NCBI RefSeq assembly: GCF_031679605.1
Contig: NZ_CP117522.1
Span: forward strand, 4,526,001 to 4,590,000
Source: Streptomyces luomodiensis
GTDB lineage: Bacteria; Actinomycetota; Actinomycetes; Streptomycetales; Streptomycetaceae
DNA length: 64,000 nucleotides
Reading direction: 5' to 3'
The translations under genes were made by a program, and so were the position numbers. This document shows positions 26,246 through 35,148 of this stretch, one piece after another; position 1 is the stretch's first letter; the number at the start of each line of letters is the position of its first letter. Under the pieces are notes generated by a model that was not told the DNA's origin, made no database searches, and saw only the letters and a program-made list of their open reading frames with translations.

Positions 26246-27292
26246 ATGACTGTGCGCGCTTACGCGGTGGAGCGGCCCGGCGGCCCCGTTCGGCGGTACG
26301 AGTACGAGCCGGAACCCCTGGGCCCCCTGGAGGTCGACGTCGCCGTGACGCACTGCGGCGTCTGCCAGACCGACGTCGGCGCGGTCGACGACACGTATGG
26401 CATCTCCCGGTTCCCGGTGGTCGCGGGGCACGAGGCGGTCGGCGTCATCGAGGCCGTGGGCAGCGCCGTGGACGGCACCCGGCTGGCGGTCGGTCAGCGG
26501 GTGGGGGTGGGGGCGACGGCCGGGGCGTGCTTCGCCTGCGCGTGGTGCCTCAGCGGCCGGCAGCACCTGTGCACGGAGAAGGACGACCTGGTCCTGCGTG
26601 GCGTCGGGGGCGCGTTCGCCACCCGCGTGCGCGCGGGCGACTGGCGGTATGTCCACCCCCTGCCCGACGCCCTCGCCTCCGAGCACGCGGCGCCGCTCCT
26701 GTGCGCCGGGATCACGGTGTTCTCGGCGGTCGTACGGTACGGGGTCCGGCCCACGGACCGGGTCGCGGTGGTGGGGGTGGGCGGACTGGGCCATCTGGCG
26801 CTCCAGTTCCTCGCCAAGTGGGGCTGCCATGTGACGGCCATCTCCACGACGGCCGCGAAGGAGGACGACGCCCGCCGGTTCGGCGCCCATGAGTTCGTCG
26901 TCGCGGATGACCTCCTCCAGGGGGACAGCGGCCCCCACGCGGACGGCGGACTCCAGCGGGGCTCGGGCTCGTTCGACTTCATCCTCTCCACCGTCTCGGC
27001 CGATCTGCCGTGGGACGCGTATCTCGCGGCGCTGCGCCCCCACGGAACGCTGTGCGTGGTCGGCGTCCCCCACGGGGCGCTCACCGTCAACCCGTTGAGC
27101 CTTCTGCTGGGCGAGAAGCGGCTCGTCGGCGGTCTCGTGGGAACACCGGAGGAGACCCGGCAGATGCTGGACTTCGCGGCCCGGCACGACATCCGCCCCA
27201 CCGTCGAGCCCTTCCCCGCCGCGCGCCTGGACGACGCGCTCGACCACGTCCGCCACGGCCGCGCCCGCTACCGCGCGGTGGTGGAATTCTGA
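26246..27292 (+). CDS. Zinc-dependent alcohol dehydrogenase, CAD/YahK type
   Basis: Medium-chain dehydrogenase of 348 residues. Catalytic zinc ligands are in HCGVCQTDVG (about 36-45) and AGHEAVGVIE (about 62-71). The structural zinc Cys cluster is ACFACAWCLSGRQHLC. The Rossmann loop is VAVVGVGGLGHLALQFLAKWG (about 173-193). It resembles NADP-dependent cinnamyl-alcohol-type aldehyde reductases. The ATG at 26246 follows GAGGTGGCGGC. A short Gly/Asp/Gln-rich insert (LLQGDSGPHADGGLQRGSG) follows the second Rossmann strand region. It is controlled by the divergent TetR gene. Confidence 0.92.
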   Translation: MTVRAYAVERPGGPVRRYEYEPEPLGPLEVDVAVTHCGVCQTDVGAVDDTYGISRFPVVAGHEAVGVIEAVGSAVDGTRLAVGQRVGVGATAGACFACAWCLSGRQHLCTEKDDLVLRGVGGAFATRVRAGDWRYVHPLPDALASEHAAPLLCAGITVFSAVVRYGVRPTDRVAVVGVGGLGHLALQFLAKWGCHVTAISTTAAKEDDARRFGAHEFVVADDLLQGDSGPHADGGLQRGSGSFDFILSTVSADLPWDAYLAALRPHGTLCVVGVPHGALTVNPLSLLLGEKRLVGGLVGTPEETRQMLDFAARHDIRPTVEPFPAARLDDALDHVRHGRARYRAVVEF

Positions 27293-27818
27293 CCGGGCGG
27301 GACCATCGGAACGGCCCCGTCCGGCACGCCGGAGGGACGCGGCGGCGCACAGGCACCGCATAGATCGACTTCTCGTCGCGTACACGGCAAGACCGCGCCC
27401 GCCTCGCCCTGCGCGGCCGCCGCGCGGTCCGCCACGCTCCCCACCTGCGCGATCAGCGCGGTTCGACCCCGGGTGGCCGGAGGGCCGCCGCGGTGGCGCG
27501 GGCATGACCTAGAGGGATAAGTCGGCATCAACTACCCGTTATTGCCTCATGCCTCGCTGACCGAATTCGCCCCTACTTGAACAACGGCGAGTCAAATTCT
27601 TGTTACGCACCTATCCGAATCGATCGGTGGGATGCCAATCTCTGCTCGGCTCGCTGCGCGTCAGCTGACTCCGCGGTAAGGGCTCAGGCACCACGACGTG
27701 CACCACCGCACCACGCGCACCACTCGCACCACTCCTGCTCGACCGGACGGCCCACCCATGGCCGTCCGCACCCCCTACACAGGGCCGCGACCCGGCGGCC
27801 CCAAGGCAAGGAGACCGA
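27293..27818. other. Gene-free interval; probable promoter region of the M4 protease gene
   Basis: About 525 bp without a supported gene. Positions about 27,505-27,640 are relatively A+T-rich, as expected for a promoter. Positions about 27,690-27,735 carry a run of short CACCA/CACCACTC repeats without recognisable function. Confidence 0.5.
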
Positions 27819-29438
27819 GTGAGACCCATCGCTTCCTCCCCCCGCCAGAAGACCGTCCGCGCGGCCGCGTTCATCGCCTCCGCCGCCATGGTCGTCATCG
27901 GTGTGCAGACCGGCCAGGCCAGCGCCCAGCCGGAGCGCTCCCGCGAGGCGGGCGCCACGGCGCTTTCGCTGACCCCCGCCGAGCGCACCACCGCGATCAA
28001 GGCGGCCCAGGCCGACGCCTCCGCGCAGGCCGAGTCCCTCGGGCTCGGGTCCAAGGAGAAGCTCCTCGTCCGCGACGTCATCAAGGACGCGGACGGAACC
28101 GTGCACACCCGCTACGAGCGCACCTACGCGGGGCTGCCCGTCCTCGGCGGCGACCTGGTCGTCCACCAGAAGACCAACGGCACCCAGTCCGTCAACAAGG
28201 CCACCAGCGCGCGCATAGCGGTCAAGAGCACCGACGCCGCCGTGACTCCCTCGGCCGCCTCCGGCACCGCGCTGAAGGCCGCGCCGAAGGCGACCACCGG
28301 CGAGAAGGCCACGTCGCCGCGGAAGGTGGTCTGGGCGGCCACCGGCACGCCCGTCCTGGCCTGGGAGACCGTCGTCACCGGGACGCAGGCCGACGGCACC
28401 CCGAGCGAGCTGCACGTCGTCACCGACGCGAGCACGGGCGAGAAGCTCTCCCAGTGGGAAGCCGTCAAGAACGGCACGGGCACCAGCAAGTACAGCGGCA
28501 CGGTGACCCTGGGCACCACCAAGAGCGGCTCCACCTACAGCCTCACCGACGGTGCGCGCGGCAACCACAAGACCTATGACCTGAACCAGGGCAGCTCGGG
28601 CACCGGCACCCTGTTCACCGACGCGGACGACGTATGGGGCGGCGGCCGGCAGACCGCCGGCGTCGACGCGCACTACGGCGCGGCCGAGACCTGGGACTTC
28701 TACAAGGAGTTCCTGGGCCGCAACGGCATCAAGAACAACGGCGTGGGCTCGTACTCCCGCGTCCACTACGGCAACAACTACGTCAACGCGTTCTGGCAGG
28801 ACTCCTGCTTCTGCATGACCTACGGCGACGGCTCGGGCAACGCCAACCCGCTGACCTCGCTCGACGTGGCCGCCCACGAGATGAGCCACGGCGTGACCGC
28901 CGCCACCGCCAACCTCAACTACAGCGGTGAGTCCGGCGGTCTCAACGAGGCCACCTCCGACATCTTCGCCTCCGCGGTGGAGTTCTACGCGGGCAACTCC
29001 TCGGACGTCGGTGACTACCTCATCGGCGAGAAGATCAACATCAATGGCGACGGCACCCCGCTGCGCTACCAGGACAAGCCCAGCAAGGACGGGGCGTCCC
29101 GGGACTACTGGTCCTCGTCGCTCGGCAGCATCGACGTCCACTACTCCTCCGGGCCCGCCAACCACTTCTTCTACCTGCTGTCCGAGGGCAGCGGCGCGAA
29201 GACCATCAACGGCGTGAGCTACAACAGCCCGACCTACGACGGCTCGACCGTCACCGGGATCGGCCGGGACAAGGCCATCAAGATCTGGTACCGGGCCCTG
29301 ACCACGTACTGGACCTCGACCACCAAGTACGCGGGCGCCCGCACCGGCACCCTCAGCGCCGCGGCCGACCTCTACGGCTCCGGCTCCACCGAGTACAAGG
29401 CGGTCGCCGCCGCCTGGACCGCGATCAACGTGAAGTAG
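27819..29438 (+). CDS. Secreted M4-family (thermolysin-like) metallopeptidase
   Basis: Extracellular zinc protease of 539 residues. A signal peptide (VRPIASSPRQKTVRAAAFIA ... ASAQ, about residues 1-34) leads to a FTP/PepSY-type propeptide of about 170 residues (VRDVIKDADGTVHTRYERTYAGLPVLGGDLVVH). The catalytic domain has the zinc motif VAAHEMSHGVTAATANL and the third ligand in GESGGLNEATSDIFAS. The M4 C-terminal domain includes DVHYSSGPANHFFYLLSEG with the catalytic His. The GTG at 27819 follows AAGGAGA at 27808-27814. It has no cell-wall anchor. The mature enzyme should need autocleavage of the propeptide. A terminator follows. Confidence 0.95.
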   Translation: MRPIASSPRQKTVRAAAFIASAAMVVIGVQTGQASAQPERSREAGATALSLTPAERTTAIKAAQADASAQAESLGLGSKEKLLVRDVIKDADGTVHTRYERTYAGLPVLGGDLVVHQKTNGTQSVNKATSARIAVKSTDAAVTPSAASGTALKAAPKATTGEKATSPRKVVWAATGTPVLAWETVVTGTQADGTPSELHVVTDASTGEKLSQWEAVKNGTGTSKYSGTVTLGTTKSGSTYSLTDGARGNHKTYDLNQGSSGTGTLFTDADDVWGGGRQTAGVDAHYGAAETWDFYKEFLGRNGIKNNGVGSYSRVHYGNNYVNAFWQDSCFCMTYGDGSGNANPLTSLDVAAHEMSHGVTAATANLNYSGESGGLNEATSDIFASAVEFYAGNSSDVGDYLIGEKININGDGTPLRYQDKPSKDGASRDYWSSSLGSIDVHYSSGPANHFFYLLSEGSGAKTINGVSYNSPTYDGSTVTGIGRDKAIKIWYRALTTYWTSTTKYAGARTGTLSAAADLYGSGSTEYKAVAAAWTAINVK

Positions 29439-29468
29439 GACCGTAAGCCTTCGGTCAGAAGCGGTCAT

Positions 29469-29496
29469 GGGCCGCACCGGGGAACCGGTGCGGCCC
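29469..29496 (+). terminator. Hairpin terminator after the M4 protease gene
   Basis: A perfect 12-bp stem, GGGCCGCACCGG with CCGGTGCGGCCC, and a GGAA tetraloop lie 30 bp past the stop. Confidence 0.8.
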
Positions 29497-29555
29497 GTTC
29501 CCGCCATGCCCGGTCATCCCTGTCGTAGCCGCTGATCAGCGCTTACGCTGCTGCC

Positions 29556-30641
29556 ATGACTCAACAGGTACGCGGCGTGGTGGCCCCCGGCAAGGGCGAG
29601 AAGGTCAGGATCGAGACGATCGTGGTGCCGGACCCCGGCCCCGGCGAGGCGGTGGTGAAGGTCCAGGCGTGTGGCGTCTGCCACACCGATCTGCACTACC
29701 GGGAGGGCGGGATCAACGACGAGTTCCCCTTCCTCCTCGGCCACGAGGCGGCGGGTGTCGTGGAGTCCGTGGGCGACGGCGTCACGGAGGTGGCCCCGGG
29801 CGACTTCGTGATCCTCAACTGGCGGGCGGTGTGCCATGAGTGCCGGGCCTGCCGCCGCGGCCGCCCCTGGTACTGCTTCAACACCCACAACGCCGGCCAG
29901 CCCATGACGCTGACCGACGGCACCGCGCTGACCCCCGCGCTGGGCATCGGCGCGTTCGCCGAGAAGACGCTGGTGGCCGCCGGTCAGTGCACCAAGGTCG
30001 ACCCCTCGGCCTCGCCCGCCGCGGCCGGGCTGCTCGGCTGCGGGGTGATGGCCGGGATCGGCGCGGCGATCAACACCGGCAACGTCCAGCGCGGCGACTC
30101 GGTCGCCGTCATCGGCTGCGGCGGGGTCGGCGCCGCCGCGGTCGCCGGGGCGCGGCTGGCCGGCGCCGCGAAGATCATCGCGGTGGATCTGGACGAGCGG
30201 AAGCTGGACTGGGCCCGTTCGCTGGGCGCCACCCACACCGTCAACGCCAAGAGCGCCGACGTCGTCGAGGCCGTCCAGGGGCTGACCGACGGCAACGGCG
30301 CCGATGTCGTCATCGAGGCGGTGGGCCGCCCCGAGACCTACCGGCAGGCGTTCTACGCCCGTGACCTGGCCGGCACGGTCGTCCTGGTCGGCGTCCCCAC
30401 CCCCGAGATGAAGCTGGAGCTGCCGCTGCTGGACGTCTTCGGGCGCGGCGGGGCGCTCAAGTCCTCCTGGTACGGGGACTGTCTGCCGTCCCGCGACTTC
30501 CCCATGCTGATCGACCTCTACCAGCAGGGCCGCCTGGACCTGGACGCGTTCGTCAGCGAGACGATCGGGCTCGAGGACATCGAGGAGGCGTTCGCCAAGA
30601 TGCACCGCGGTGAGGTGCTCCGTTCGGTGGTGAACCTCTGA
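29556..30641 (+). CDS. mscR: S-(hydroxymethyl)mycothiol dehydrogenase / S-nitrosomycothiol reductase
   Basis: Zinc- and NAD-dependent class III-type alcohol dehydrogenase of 361 residues that oxidises the formaldehyde-mycothiol adduct to S-formylmycothiol and can reduce S-nitrosomycothiol. Zinc ligands lie in [15 protein letters not shown] (about 38-52) and GHEAAGVVE (about 63-71). The structural cluster is [15 protein letters not shown]. The Rossmann loop is [12 protein letters not shown]. The ATG at 29556 lacks a ribosome-binding site and lies 6 nt past TACGCT, a -10-like hexamer, so a leaderless mRNA is likely. It overlaps the next gene by 1 nt, so the two are one operon. Confidence 0.94.
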   Translation: MTQQVRGVVAPGKGEKVRIETIVVPDPGPGEAVVKVQACGVCHTDLHYREGGINDEFPFLLGHEAAGVVESVGDGVTEVAPGDFVILNWRAVCHECRACRRGRPWYCFNTHNAGQPMTLTDGTALTPALGIGAFAEKTLVAAGQCTKVDPSASPAAAGLLGCGVMAGIGAAINTGNVQRGDSVAVIGCGGVGAAAVAGARLAGAAKIIAVDLDERKLDWARSLGATHTVNAKSADVVEAVQGLTDGNGADVVIEAVGRPETYRQAFYARDLAGTVVLVGVPTPEMKLELPLLDVFGRGGALKSSWYGDCLPSRDFPMLIDLYQQGRLDLDAFVSETIGLEDIEEAFAKMHRGEVLRSVVNL

Positions 30642-31279
30642 TGACCCCTCCGCCCGTACGCGTCGACCACCTCGTCACCTCCGGCACCTTCTCGCTGGAC
30701 GGCGGCACCTGGGAGGTCGACAACAACGTCTGGCTGATCGGCGACGACCACGAGGTGTACGTGATCGACGCCGCCCATGACGCCGACGCCATCGCGGACG
30801 CGGTCGGCGGCCGCCGGCTGCTCGGTATCATCTGCACCCACGGCCATGACGACCACATCGACGCGGCCCCGGCGCTCGCCGACCGCACCGGCGCGCCGAT
30901 CCTGCTGCACCCGGAAGACGAGGTGCTGTGGCGGATGCGCCACCCCGACCGCGCCCCGGACAAGCCGCTGGCCGACGGCGACGTGCTCACCGTCGCCGGC
31001 GCCCAGCTGCGCGTGGTGCACACCCCCGGCCACTCCCCCGGCGCGGTCTGCCTGCACGCCCCGGCGCTGACCACGGTCTTCTCCGGGGACACCCTCTTCC
31101 AGGGCGGACCGGGCGCGACCGGGCGCTCGTACTCGTCCTTCCCGACGATCATCGAGTCCATCCGGGAACGGCTGCTGACGCTGCCCCCGGAGACGGTGGT
31201 CCGCACCGGCCACGGCGACTCCACGACGATCGGGGACGAGGCCCCGCACCTGGACGAGTGGATCGCCCGGGGACACTGA
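30641..31279 (+). CDS. Metallo-beta-lactamase-fold hydrolase, probable S-formylmycothiol hydrolase
   Basis: Protein of 212 residues with the MBL metal site: THGHDDHIDAA (HxHxDH, about 66-76), HTPGHSPGAVC (about 126-136), FSGDTLFQGGPG (about 147-158) and a final RTGHGDSTTIG. It resembles glyoxalase-II-type thioesterases. It is coupled to the mycothiol dehydrogenase gene (TGATG overlap), where a partner hydrolase would split S-formylmycothiol to formate and mycothiol. The substrate is inferred from that pairing, which is conserved in actinobacteria. Confidence 0.9.
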   Translation: MTPPPVRVDHLVTSGTFSLDGGTWEVDNNVWLIGDDHEVYVIDAAHDADAIADAVGGRRLLGIICTHGHDDHIDAAPALADRTGAPILLHPEDEVLWRMRHPDRAPDKPLADGDVLTVAGAQLRVVHTPGHSPGAVCLHAPALTTVFSGDTLFQGGPGATGRSYSSFPTIIESIRERLLTLPPETVVRTGHGDSTTIGDEAPHLDEWIARGH

Positions 31280-31370
31280 ACGGCACGCGTCGTGTGCGCG
31301 GGGCCGGCGGGCGCGAGGGCGGGGCCGCCCTCCGGCCGGCGGCCCCGCGCCGCATGACACCATCGGCCCT

Positions 31371-31868
31371 GTGATCGACCTGGGCTACTCCCTCTCGCGC
31401 CGCTTCCCGGATCCCCCGCAGACGGACTACCGGACCGCCGATGTGCGCGCCCTGCGGCACGACCTGTTCTGCGGGGACGTCTACATCGCCGATACGGACA
31501 CGGACCGCGAGCTGTCCACGGCCTGGGGATGGGTGCCGGTGCTCGACTTCGCCTGGGCGCTGTGCGACATCGTGGAGCGGCTCGACCGGGACCCGCGCGG
31601 CAGCCGTTCCGCCACCGCGATCCACGCGGATCTGGACTTCACCGAGTCGACGGACCGGATGCTCTTCGAGCGCCGCTTCGGCTGGGTGGACATCACCGCC
31701 GACTGGGTGCCGCTGGAGGAGGCTCCGCTGACGTTCCAGCACGCGGCGCTGCGCCGGGAGGCGCGCGACTTCCTGCACGATCTGATCGCCGATCTCGTCG
31801 ATATGCACGAGGGGCTCGGCGACAACCCCGTGGTGTGGGGCCTGCAGTCCCGCTTCCCCCGGGTCTGA
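31371..31868 (+). CDS. Conserved hypothetical protein, 165 residues
   Basis: I do not recognise this family with certainty. The protein is acidic, soluble and without signal or membrane segments. Its features are DVRALRHDLFCGDVYIADTDTDRELSTAWGWVPVLDFAWALCDIV (about 24-68) and an acidic C-terminal helix DFLHDLIADLVDMHEGLGDN. It may be an immunity-like or small scaffold protein, but nothing proves this. The GTG at 31371 has no ribosome site, and CACCAT lies 7-12 nt upstream as a possible -10 of a leaderless message. Codon use is host-like. It is the last housekeeping-type gene before the biosynthetic cluster. Confidence 0.75.
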   Translation: MIDLGYSLSRRFPDPPQTDYRTADVRALRHDLFCGDVYIADTDTDRELSTAWGWVPVLDFAWALCDIVERLDRDPRGSRSATAIHADLDFTESTDRMLFERRFGWVDITADWVPLEEAPLTFQHAALRREARDFLHDLIADLVDMHEGLGDNPVVWGLQSRFPRV

Positions 31869-32048
31869 CCCGGCGCACTGTCAAGAATTCTATTTCGATG
31901 CCACGTGGCCCGCTCCCGACCGCACAATACGACCAGCATTACCGTCTGCGGCGTCCCCCACCCCTTAGACAAGGGCGATGACGGGCGGTATTCCATGCTG
32001 GTTCCGCGGCCGCAGGTGTGCGTCCGCATGAAAACCGGGGAGGAAGCA

Positions 32049-32393
32049 TTGGAAACGAATACGACGGAGATTCTGGCCAGAATGGAACGTGACTACACGA
32101 CCTGGCTGGAGCAGGGGGGGCTGAGCCGGATGGTCAGTCTGGAGGGCCGTGATCTGACCGATCCGGCCGTGTTCGCCGAGGTGATCAGCGAACTGGCCCT
32201 GGAGCCGCACCGCGCGGAATACGCCGGGTCCCTGGCGGGCCACTCGCTGATGAGCGACGCCAGCGCCCGCTGGGCGAGTCTGGTGGGCACCTTCATCAAC
32301 GCCGTGCACAGCGACACCTTGGACGCCCTGCGCGCCGAGACCTCGGTGATGGCGGCGAGCCTGGACGGCGGCCACGCGGGTGGCTGCGGCTGA
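32049..32393 (+). CDS. Small unknown protein with Gly-rich, Cys-containing C-terminus at the cluster border
   Basis: Not recognised. From a TTG start at 32049, with GGGGAGGA 5 nt upstream, it is 114 residues; an in-frame ATG at 32028 is the alternative. The body is predicted helical (TEILARMERDYTTWLEQGG, FAEVISELALEPHRAEYAGSL, DTLDALRAETSVMAASL) and ends DGGHAGGCG. An alpha-helical leader followed by a short Gly/Cys tail is reminiscent of RiPP precursors, but no maturation enzyme adjoins it and this is speculative. Alternatively it is a small structural or regulatory protein of the polyketide cluster. Two hairpins follow. Confidence 0.6.
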   Translation: METNTTEILARMERDYTTWLEQGGLSRMVSLEGRDLTDPAVFAEVISELALEPHRAEYAGSLAGHSLMSDASARWASLVGTFINAVHSDTLDALRAETSVMAASLDGGHAGGCG

Positions 32394-32413
32394 GCGGTCG
32401 CACGCAGCGGCAT

Positions 32414-32449
32414 CCGTTCGGCGGCCGTCACGCGGTGGCCGCCGAACGG
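32414..32449 (+). terminator. Hairpin after the small unknown gene
   Basis: A perfect 13-bp stem, CCGTTCGGCGGCC with GGCCGCCGAACGG (10-nt loop), lies 20 bp past the stop. Confidence 0.75.
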
Positions 32450-32493
32450 TCCCAGCTCACCTCATCCCGCGGACCGCGGACCGTCATCCCACA

Positions 32494-32526
32494 CGCCCCG
32501 CCGGGCGATCCCTGCCCGGCGGGGCG
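32494..32526. terminator. Bidirectional hairpin between the small gene and iclR
   Basis: A perfect 13-bp stem, CGCCCCGCCGGGC with GCCCGGCGGGGCG (7-nt loop), lies 26 bp past the convergent iclR stop. Confidence 0.78.
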
Positions 32527-32551
32527 CTTGGCGGTGGTGCGGGGCGGGCCG

Positions 32552-33286
32552 TCAGCCGCCCGAGAGTTCGGCGAGCCGGACGGCCGCGTCGATCGTCTTG
32601 GCCCCGTACTGCCGCCCGGGGTGCCGGGTCACCCGGCTGACCGGCCCGGACAGCGACACGGCGGCGATCACCTGCCCACCGGGGCCACGGACCGGGGCCG
32701 CGACGGTGGCCATGGCGGGCTCCCAGCCGCCGAAGCTCTGGGCCCAGCCGCGGCGGCGGACCCCGGAGAGCACCGACGCGCTGAACCGGGCCCCGCGCAG
32801 GCCCTCGCAGAGCAGCTCGGGCTCGTCCCAGGCGAGCAGCGCCTGCGCGACCGCCCCGGACTTCATGGGGAAGGCGCTGCCCACGGGCACGCTCTCGCCC
32901 CCGGCGGGCGTCTCGGCGGAGGCCACGCAGACCCGCAGCTGCCCCCGTCGCCGGTAGAGCCGGGCGCTGGCGCCGGTGCGGTCGCGCAGCTCGGGGAGCA
33001 CCGTCTCGGCGGCGAGCAGCAGCCGGTCGTGGCGGGCCTCGACGGCCATGTCGCCGAGGCGCGGGCCGAGCGCGAACCGCCCGTCGGGGTCCCGGGCCAC
33101 CAGCCGCAGCCGCTCCAGGGCGAGGGCGAGCCGGTGCACGGTGGGGCGCTTGAGACCGGTGACGGAGACGAGGGTGGCCAAGGTGGCCGGGCCCGCCTCC
33201 AACACCCCCAGCAGCATCGATGCCTTGTCGAGTACGCCGACTCCGCTTTCCGGCCGGAGGGGCGTGGTTACCGTCGCGGTGGCCAT
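32552..33286 (-). CDS. IclR-family transcriptional regulator
   Basis: Regulator of 244 residues from the ATG at 33286. The winged helix reads LDKASMLLGVLEAGPATLATLVSVTGLKRPTVHRLALALERLRLV (about 19-63). The effector domain includes GASARLYRRRGQLRVCVAS and the family C-terminal signature VIAAVSLSGPVSRVT. It starts 13 bp after the type II thioesterase stop and reads in the same direction, so both may be co-transcribed and the gene probably belongs to the cluster. IclR proteins bind small acids; the ligand is unknown. The frame stays open upstream but that overlaps the thioesterase gene. Confidence 0.92.
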   Translation of the reverse strand: MATATVTTPLRPESGVGVLDKASMLLGVLEAGPATLATLVSVTGLKRPTVHRLALALERLRLVARDPDGRFALGPRLGDMAVEARHDRLLLAAETVLPELRDRTGASARLYRRRGQLRVCVASAETPAGGESVPVGSAFPMKSGAVAQALLAWDEPELLCEGLRGARFSASVLSGVRRRGWAQSFGGWEPAMATVAAPVRGPGGQVIAAVSLSGPVSRVTRHPGRQYGAKTIDAAVRLAELSGG

Positions 33287-33299
33287 GGCAGTCAGTTCC

Positions 33300-34058
33300 T
33301 CAGCCGAGGTGTGCGGCCAGCGTGCGGACCAGGACGTCCTGCTGCTGGACCAGGTAGAAGTGGTCGCCGGGCAGCACCGTGAGGTCGAAGCCGGCCGGGG
33401 CCACGGCGGCCCAGGCCCGCATGTCGGCCACGGTGATCCCGGGGTCGCGGTCGCCCACATGGGCGCGGACGGGGCAGCTCACCGGAGTGGCGGCGCGGGG
33501 GCCGTAGGTGCCCACGGCCTTGAAGTCGGCGCGGATCGCGGGCAGGACGAGTTCGCGCAGGTCCCCATCGTCCAGCAGCGCGGTGTCGGTGCCGCCCAGC
33601 CCCCGGACCTCGTCCAGCAGGGCCTGGTCACCGCGGAGATAGGTGTCCTTGGGGGTGAGCGCGTGGGGTGCCTTGCGGCTCGACACGAAGAGCGCGTCGG
33701 GCCGGATGCCGTGCCGGGTCTCCAGCCGCAGCGCCACCTCGTAGCCGACCGAGGCCCCCATGCTGTGGCCGAAAAGGGTGAGGGGCGTGTCGGCGAACGG
33801 CAGCAGGGCCGCGGTGATCTCGTCGGCCAGGGCCTCGACGCTGTCCAGGGCCGGTTCCTCCAGCCGCTCCTGGCGGCCGGGGTAGCGGGTGGCCAGCACC
33901 TCCACCCCGTCGGCGGTCCCCGGTCCGGCCAGGGCGGTCCCCCAGCCGTGGAAGAAGCTCGCGGAACCCCCCGCGTGGGGCAGGCAGACCAGCCGCCTGT
34001 GTGGTGTCCCCCCGGTTCCGTACCTGCGGAACCATCTGCTGTCGATGCCGACGGTCAT
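33300..34058 (-). CDS. Type II thioesterase (first of two)
   Basis: Alpha/beta hydrolase of 252 residues that clears misloaded carrier proteins in NRPS/PKS systems. The nucleophile elbow is LFGHSMGASVGYE (about 92-104), the entry motif is LVCLPHAGGSASFFHGW (about 23-39), and the catalytic His is in LPGDHFYLVQQQ. The ATG at 34058 follows GGGGAGG. It is co-directional with iclR. A second type II thioesterase at 53743-54492 brackets the other side of the cluster, which suggests separate editing of the PCP and ACP. Confidence 0.93.
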   Translation of the reverse strand: MTVGIDSRWFRRYGTGGTPHRRLVCLPHAGGSASFFHGWGTALAGPGTADGVEVLATRYPGRQERLEEPALDSVEALADEITAALLPFADTPLTLFGHSMGASVGYEVALRLETRHGIRPDALFVSSRKAPHALTPKDTYLRGDQALLDEVRGLGGTDTALLDDGDLRELVLPAIRADFKAVGTYGPRAATPVSCPVRAHVGDRDPGITVADMRAWAAVAPAGFDLTVLPGDHFYLVQQQDVLVRTLAAHLG

Positions 34059-34220
34059 GATTGTTGTGCCTCCCCGTTGAGAGGAATCCGTGATTCACCA
34101 TACGGACCGGACAGCCCCCGAATTCCCCTGTTCCTGTCTAGCGGCGGCCCTCGGTATCCCGCAACGCCTCTTCATGAAGCTGCCAACGACCTGGATAGCC
34201 CGGTGCCGCGCGCAATTCCC

Positions 34221-35051
34221 TCATCGTCGCGAGCCGGGTGACCGGGCCAGCAGAAGGCCCAGTTCAGCGGCGCGCACACCGGCCTGAAATCGCGAGGTGG
34301 CGCCCAGCAGGGACATTATCTCGGCCACATATCTTCGATAGGTCCGCACGGAGATGGCGAGTTCCCGTGCGGCGACCTCGTCGGTGACCCCGGCGCGCAG
34401 CCGCTCCAGAATCTGCTGGGCGATTTCCGTACGGGTCCGGTCCCCGAAATCGATACGGTCGGCCACCACCACCGCGTTCCGCCACACGCCGTCGAAGAGC
34501 GCGCGCAGCGGCCGGATCACCCCGACCGAGCCGGTGGCCGAGGCGCGGCGGCCGGCCGCCGAGTCGGCGCAGACCAGGGCCTGTTCGTCGTCGGCGATGA
34601 CGGCGGCGAGCGCCGGAATCCGGGCCACCCGGGTCTCGACCCGGGGCTCGGCGGCGTACGCCGTGACGAACCGCCAGTCCAGGGTGCTCGGGGTGCACAG
34701 CAGCCGCACCGCGAGGCGGTCGCCGCCGTCGGCCGACAACCGCTCGGTCAGGGCCTGGTACACGGCCCGGGAGTAGCCGTGCTCGGCCGCGAGCACCACA
34801 TCAACGCGCGTCACCGCGTCCGTCACCAGCCGTGCCGCCGCTTCCACGGCGATATGCGGAACGTCGATGACACAGACCCGCGCGTCCCGGTGCAGCCGGT
34901 CCCGTCGGCGCACCATGGTGGACGCCAGAAGGGCGCTCACTTCCAGGAGTTCCTGCTCGAATTCGTCGCCGACGCGGACCGGTGCCAGGCTGACGTCGCA
35001 CTGGCCGGTGCCGGACGTCCGTTCGGACATGACGGATGACACACCACTCAC
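34221..35051 (-). CDS. LuxR-type HTH regulator with PLD/TrmB-like sensor domain (paralogue 1)
   Basis: Regulator of 276 residues. The N-terminal helix is followed by an alpha/beta region with a TrmB-like layout (HIAVEAAARLVTDAVTRVDVVLAAEHGYSRAVYQAL). The C-terminal HTH reads ILERLRAGVTDEVAARELAISVRTYRRYVAEIMSLLGATSRFQAGVRAAELG (about 215-266). The same HTH occurs in the next gene with about 70 percent identity, so the two arose by duplication. I chose the GTG at 35051; ATG at 35030 is also possible. Tandem 11-bp palindromes 46-77 bp upstream may be its own or its paralogue's operator. Confidence 0.87.
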   Translation of the reverse strand: MSGVSSVMSERTSGTGQCDVSLAPVRVGDEFEQELLEVSALLASTMVRRRDRLHRDARVCVIDVPHIAVEAAARLVTDAVTRVDVVLAAEHGYSRAVYQALTERLSADGGDRLAVRLLCTPSTLDWRFVTAYAAEPRVETRVARIPALAAVIADDEQALVCADSAAGRRASATGSVGVIRPLRALFDGVWRNAVVVADRIDFGDRTRTEIAQQILERLRAGVTDEVAARELAISVRTYRRYVAEIMSLLGATSRFQAGVRAAELGLLLARSPGSRR

Positions 35052-35096
35052 CCCCGTGTGAGTTCGTCCGGCGGAGTCGCCACCGGACGTGTTGTT

Positions 35097-35128
35097 CAGT
35101 CGGACTGTCCCGTTGTTCGGTCAGACCG
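35097..35128 (-). promoter_or_regulatory. Tandem palindromic operator upstream of LuxR paralogue 1
   Basis: CAGTC-G-GACTG (35097-35107) and CGGTC-A-GACCG (35118-35128) are each perfect 5-1-5 palindromes, exactly 21 bp apart inside a 20-bp direct repeat beginning GTTGTTC. Two full helical turns place both on one DNA face. Confidence 0.6.
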
Positions 35129-35148
35129 TCCTGCGGACCGGCGGCGGA

